Under the pieces are notes generated by a model, which searched no databases, had not been told where the DNA came from, and saw only the letters and a program-made list of their open reading frames with translations. This document shows, piece after piece, positions 6,682 to 6,952 of a stretch of DNA of 6,952 bases. The position numbers were made by a program, and so were the translations under genes. This stretch comes from a bacterium (GTDB taxonomy: Bacteria > SZUA-79 > Acidulodesulfobacterales > Acidulodesulfobacteraceae): assembly GCA_021813595.1 (NCBI GenBank), contig JAKAKF010000193.1, positions 1-6,952 on the forward strand. The letters run 5' to 3'. The first letter of the stretch is position 1. The number at the start of each line of letters is the position of its first letter.

Positions 6682-6692
6682 AAGGACAAATC

Positions 6693-6730
6693 TTAGACTT
6701 ATGGTGCTTATAGCGGCGTCTAATTTTATT
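6693..6730 (+). terminator. Weak candidate Rho-independent terminator after the nitroreductase gene
   Basis: TTAGAC (6693-6698) can pair with GTCTAA (6718-6723), enclosing a smaller TGCT/AGCG stem with a TAT loop, and a TTTTATT run follows at 6724-6730. The location, 11 bases after the stop codon, is right. The stem is short, interrupted by an unequal internal loop and not GC-rich, so efficiency is doubtful. Confidence 0.35.
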
Positions 6731-6831
6731 CCAGTCGATTAGGGGGTGGTGAGGCTAATGCATTATCAAAAATAATATAATAGAAAATATTTATTACAGC
6801 GCAGTATATAAAATTTAATATTTATCGGTAA

Positions 6832-6952
6832 TTAAAAAGAATGTATTATTAGGCCGATAGACGCTAAAGATAAAATTATTAATACCGAATAATAAAAAGT
6901 TTTTTGATTTATTTTAAAATGCATCTTGTTTCCTAAAAACAGACCTATTAAT
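6832..6952 (-). CDS. C-terminal end of a membrane protein, TauE/SafE-like (truncated by window edge)
   Basis: On the minus strand an open frame enters from the right edge and ends at TAA (complement of 6832-6834), giving 39 residues. It reads LIGLFLGNKMHFKINQKTF followed by a hydrophobic helix (YYSVLIILSLASIGLIIHSF) and stop. The small-residue helix with G-xx-LG, a short basic loop, an F at the start of a last transmembrane helix with a Gly near its end, then termination, is the usual ending of TauE/SafE (TSUP) permeases, which export sulfite or other sulfur-containing or organic anions. This is pattern recognition from a short fragment. An internal ATG (complement of 6921-6923) with AGGA upstream could instead start a 30-residue single-helix protein, but the frame stays open upstream, so the longer reading is preferred. 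It converges on the nitroreductase gene. Confidence 0.5.
   Translation of the reverse strand, partial: LIGLFLGNKMHFKINQKTFYYSVLIILSLASIGLIIHSF

Noticed and set aside
6758..6775. Five-codon open frame (MHYQK) behind a GGTGAGG sequence
   Set aside because: Too short to support as a gene. The nearby TAATGCATTA palindrome (6756-6765) and G-rich patch have no partner features, and no amino-acid biosynthesis gene follows that would make it a leader peptide.
6776..6781. TATAAT on the plus strand in the right-hand gap as a promoter
   Set aside because: No -35 at the right distance and no plus-strand gene downstream within the window; likely chance in AT-rich DNA.
1..6952. CRISPR arrays, insertion sequences, tRNA or rRNA genes, toxin-antitoxin or defence modules
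   Set aside because: I looked on both strands and saw no regularly spaced repeats, no transposase or integrase motifs, no tRNA-like clover-leaf with CCA-end context, and no paired small genes.

Overview
The window reads as chromosomal DNA from a low-GC Gram-negative bacterium. The Gram-negative reading rests on the 758-residue protein at 3676-5952, which has a Sec signal peptide and an Omp85-like outer-membrane barrel. Base composition is AT-rich with many Lys/Ile/Asn codons, and Shine-Dalgarno sites are variable. The mix (ComM, a NiCoT nickel permease, a deltaproteobacteria-like M1-like/Omp85 fusion, a short RmlC-like cupin) would suit an uncultivated low-GC lineage from the former Deltaproteobacteria. 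That placement is a guess, because no rRNA or tRNA lies in the window.

Layout from left to right. Bases 1-212 hold the 3' end of an unidentified gene. After a 117-bp gap comes comM/yifB (330-1934), whose ribosome binding site lies inside a long inverted repeat. About 95 bp later, with a candidate promoter and a good Shine-Dalgarno, is a NiCoT-family nickel/cobalt permease (2030-3061). It converges, with only 26 bp between, on a short RmlC-like cupin gene on the minus strand (3088-3570). That gene is divergent from the large gene at 3676-5952 across a 105-bp AT-rich gap. A consensus-like -10 precedes a nitroreductase-family gene (6085-6681) that starts with TTG behind a strong Shine-Dalgarno. 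The right edge carries the C-terminal end of a small-residue-rich membrane protein on the minus strand (6832-6952), resembling the TauE/SafE permease terminus.

The genes do not form one obvious operon or pathway. They are mostly separate transcription units: DNA uptake/recombination (ComM), metal import, envelope carbohydrate or surface chemistry (RmlC-like), an outer-membrane protein, and a flavin oxidoreductase. I see no mobile element, CRISPR array, phage gene or RNA gene. The two points most worth a second look are the 23-bp-arm inverted repeat that would bury the comM ribosome binding site in an mRNA hairpin, and the outer-membrane protein. The latter looks like a catalytically dead M1-aminopeptidase-type periplasmic region fused to an Omp85-type barrel that has lost the arginine of its conserved loop-6 motif.
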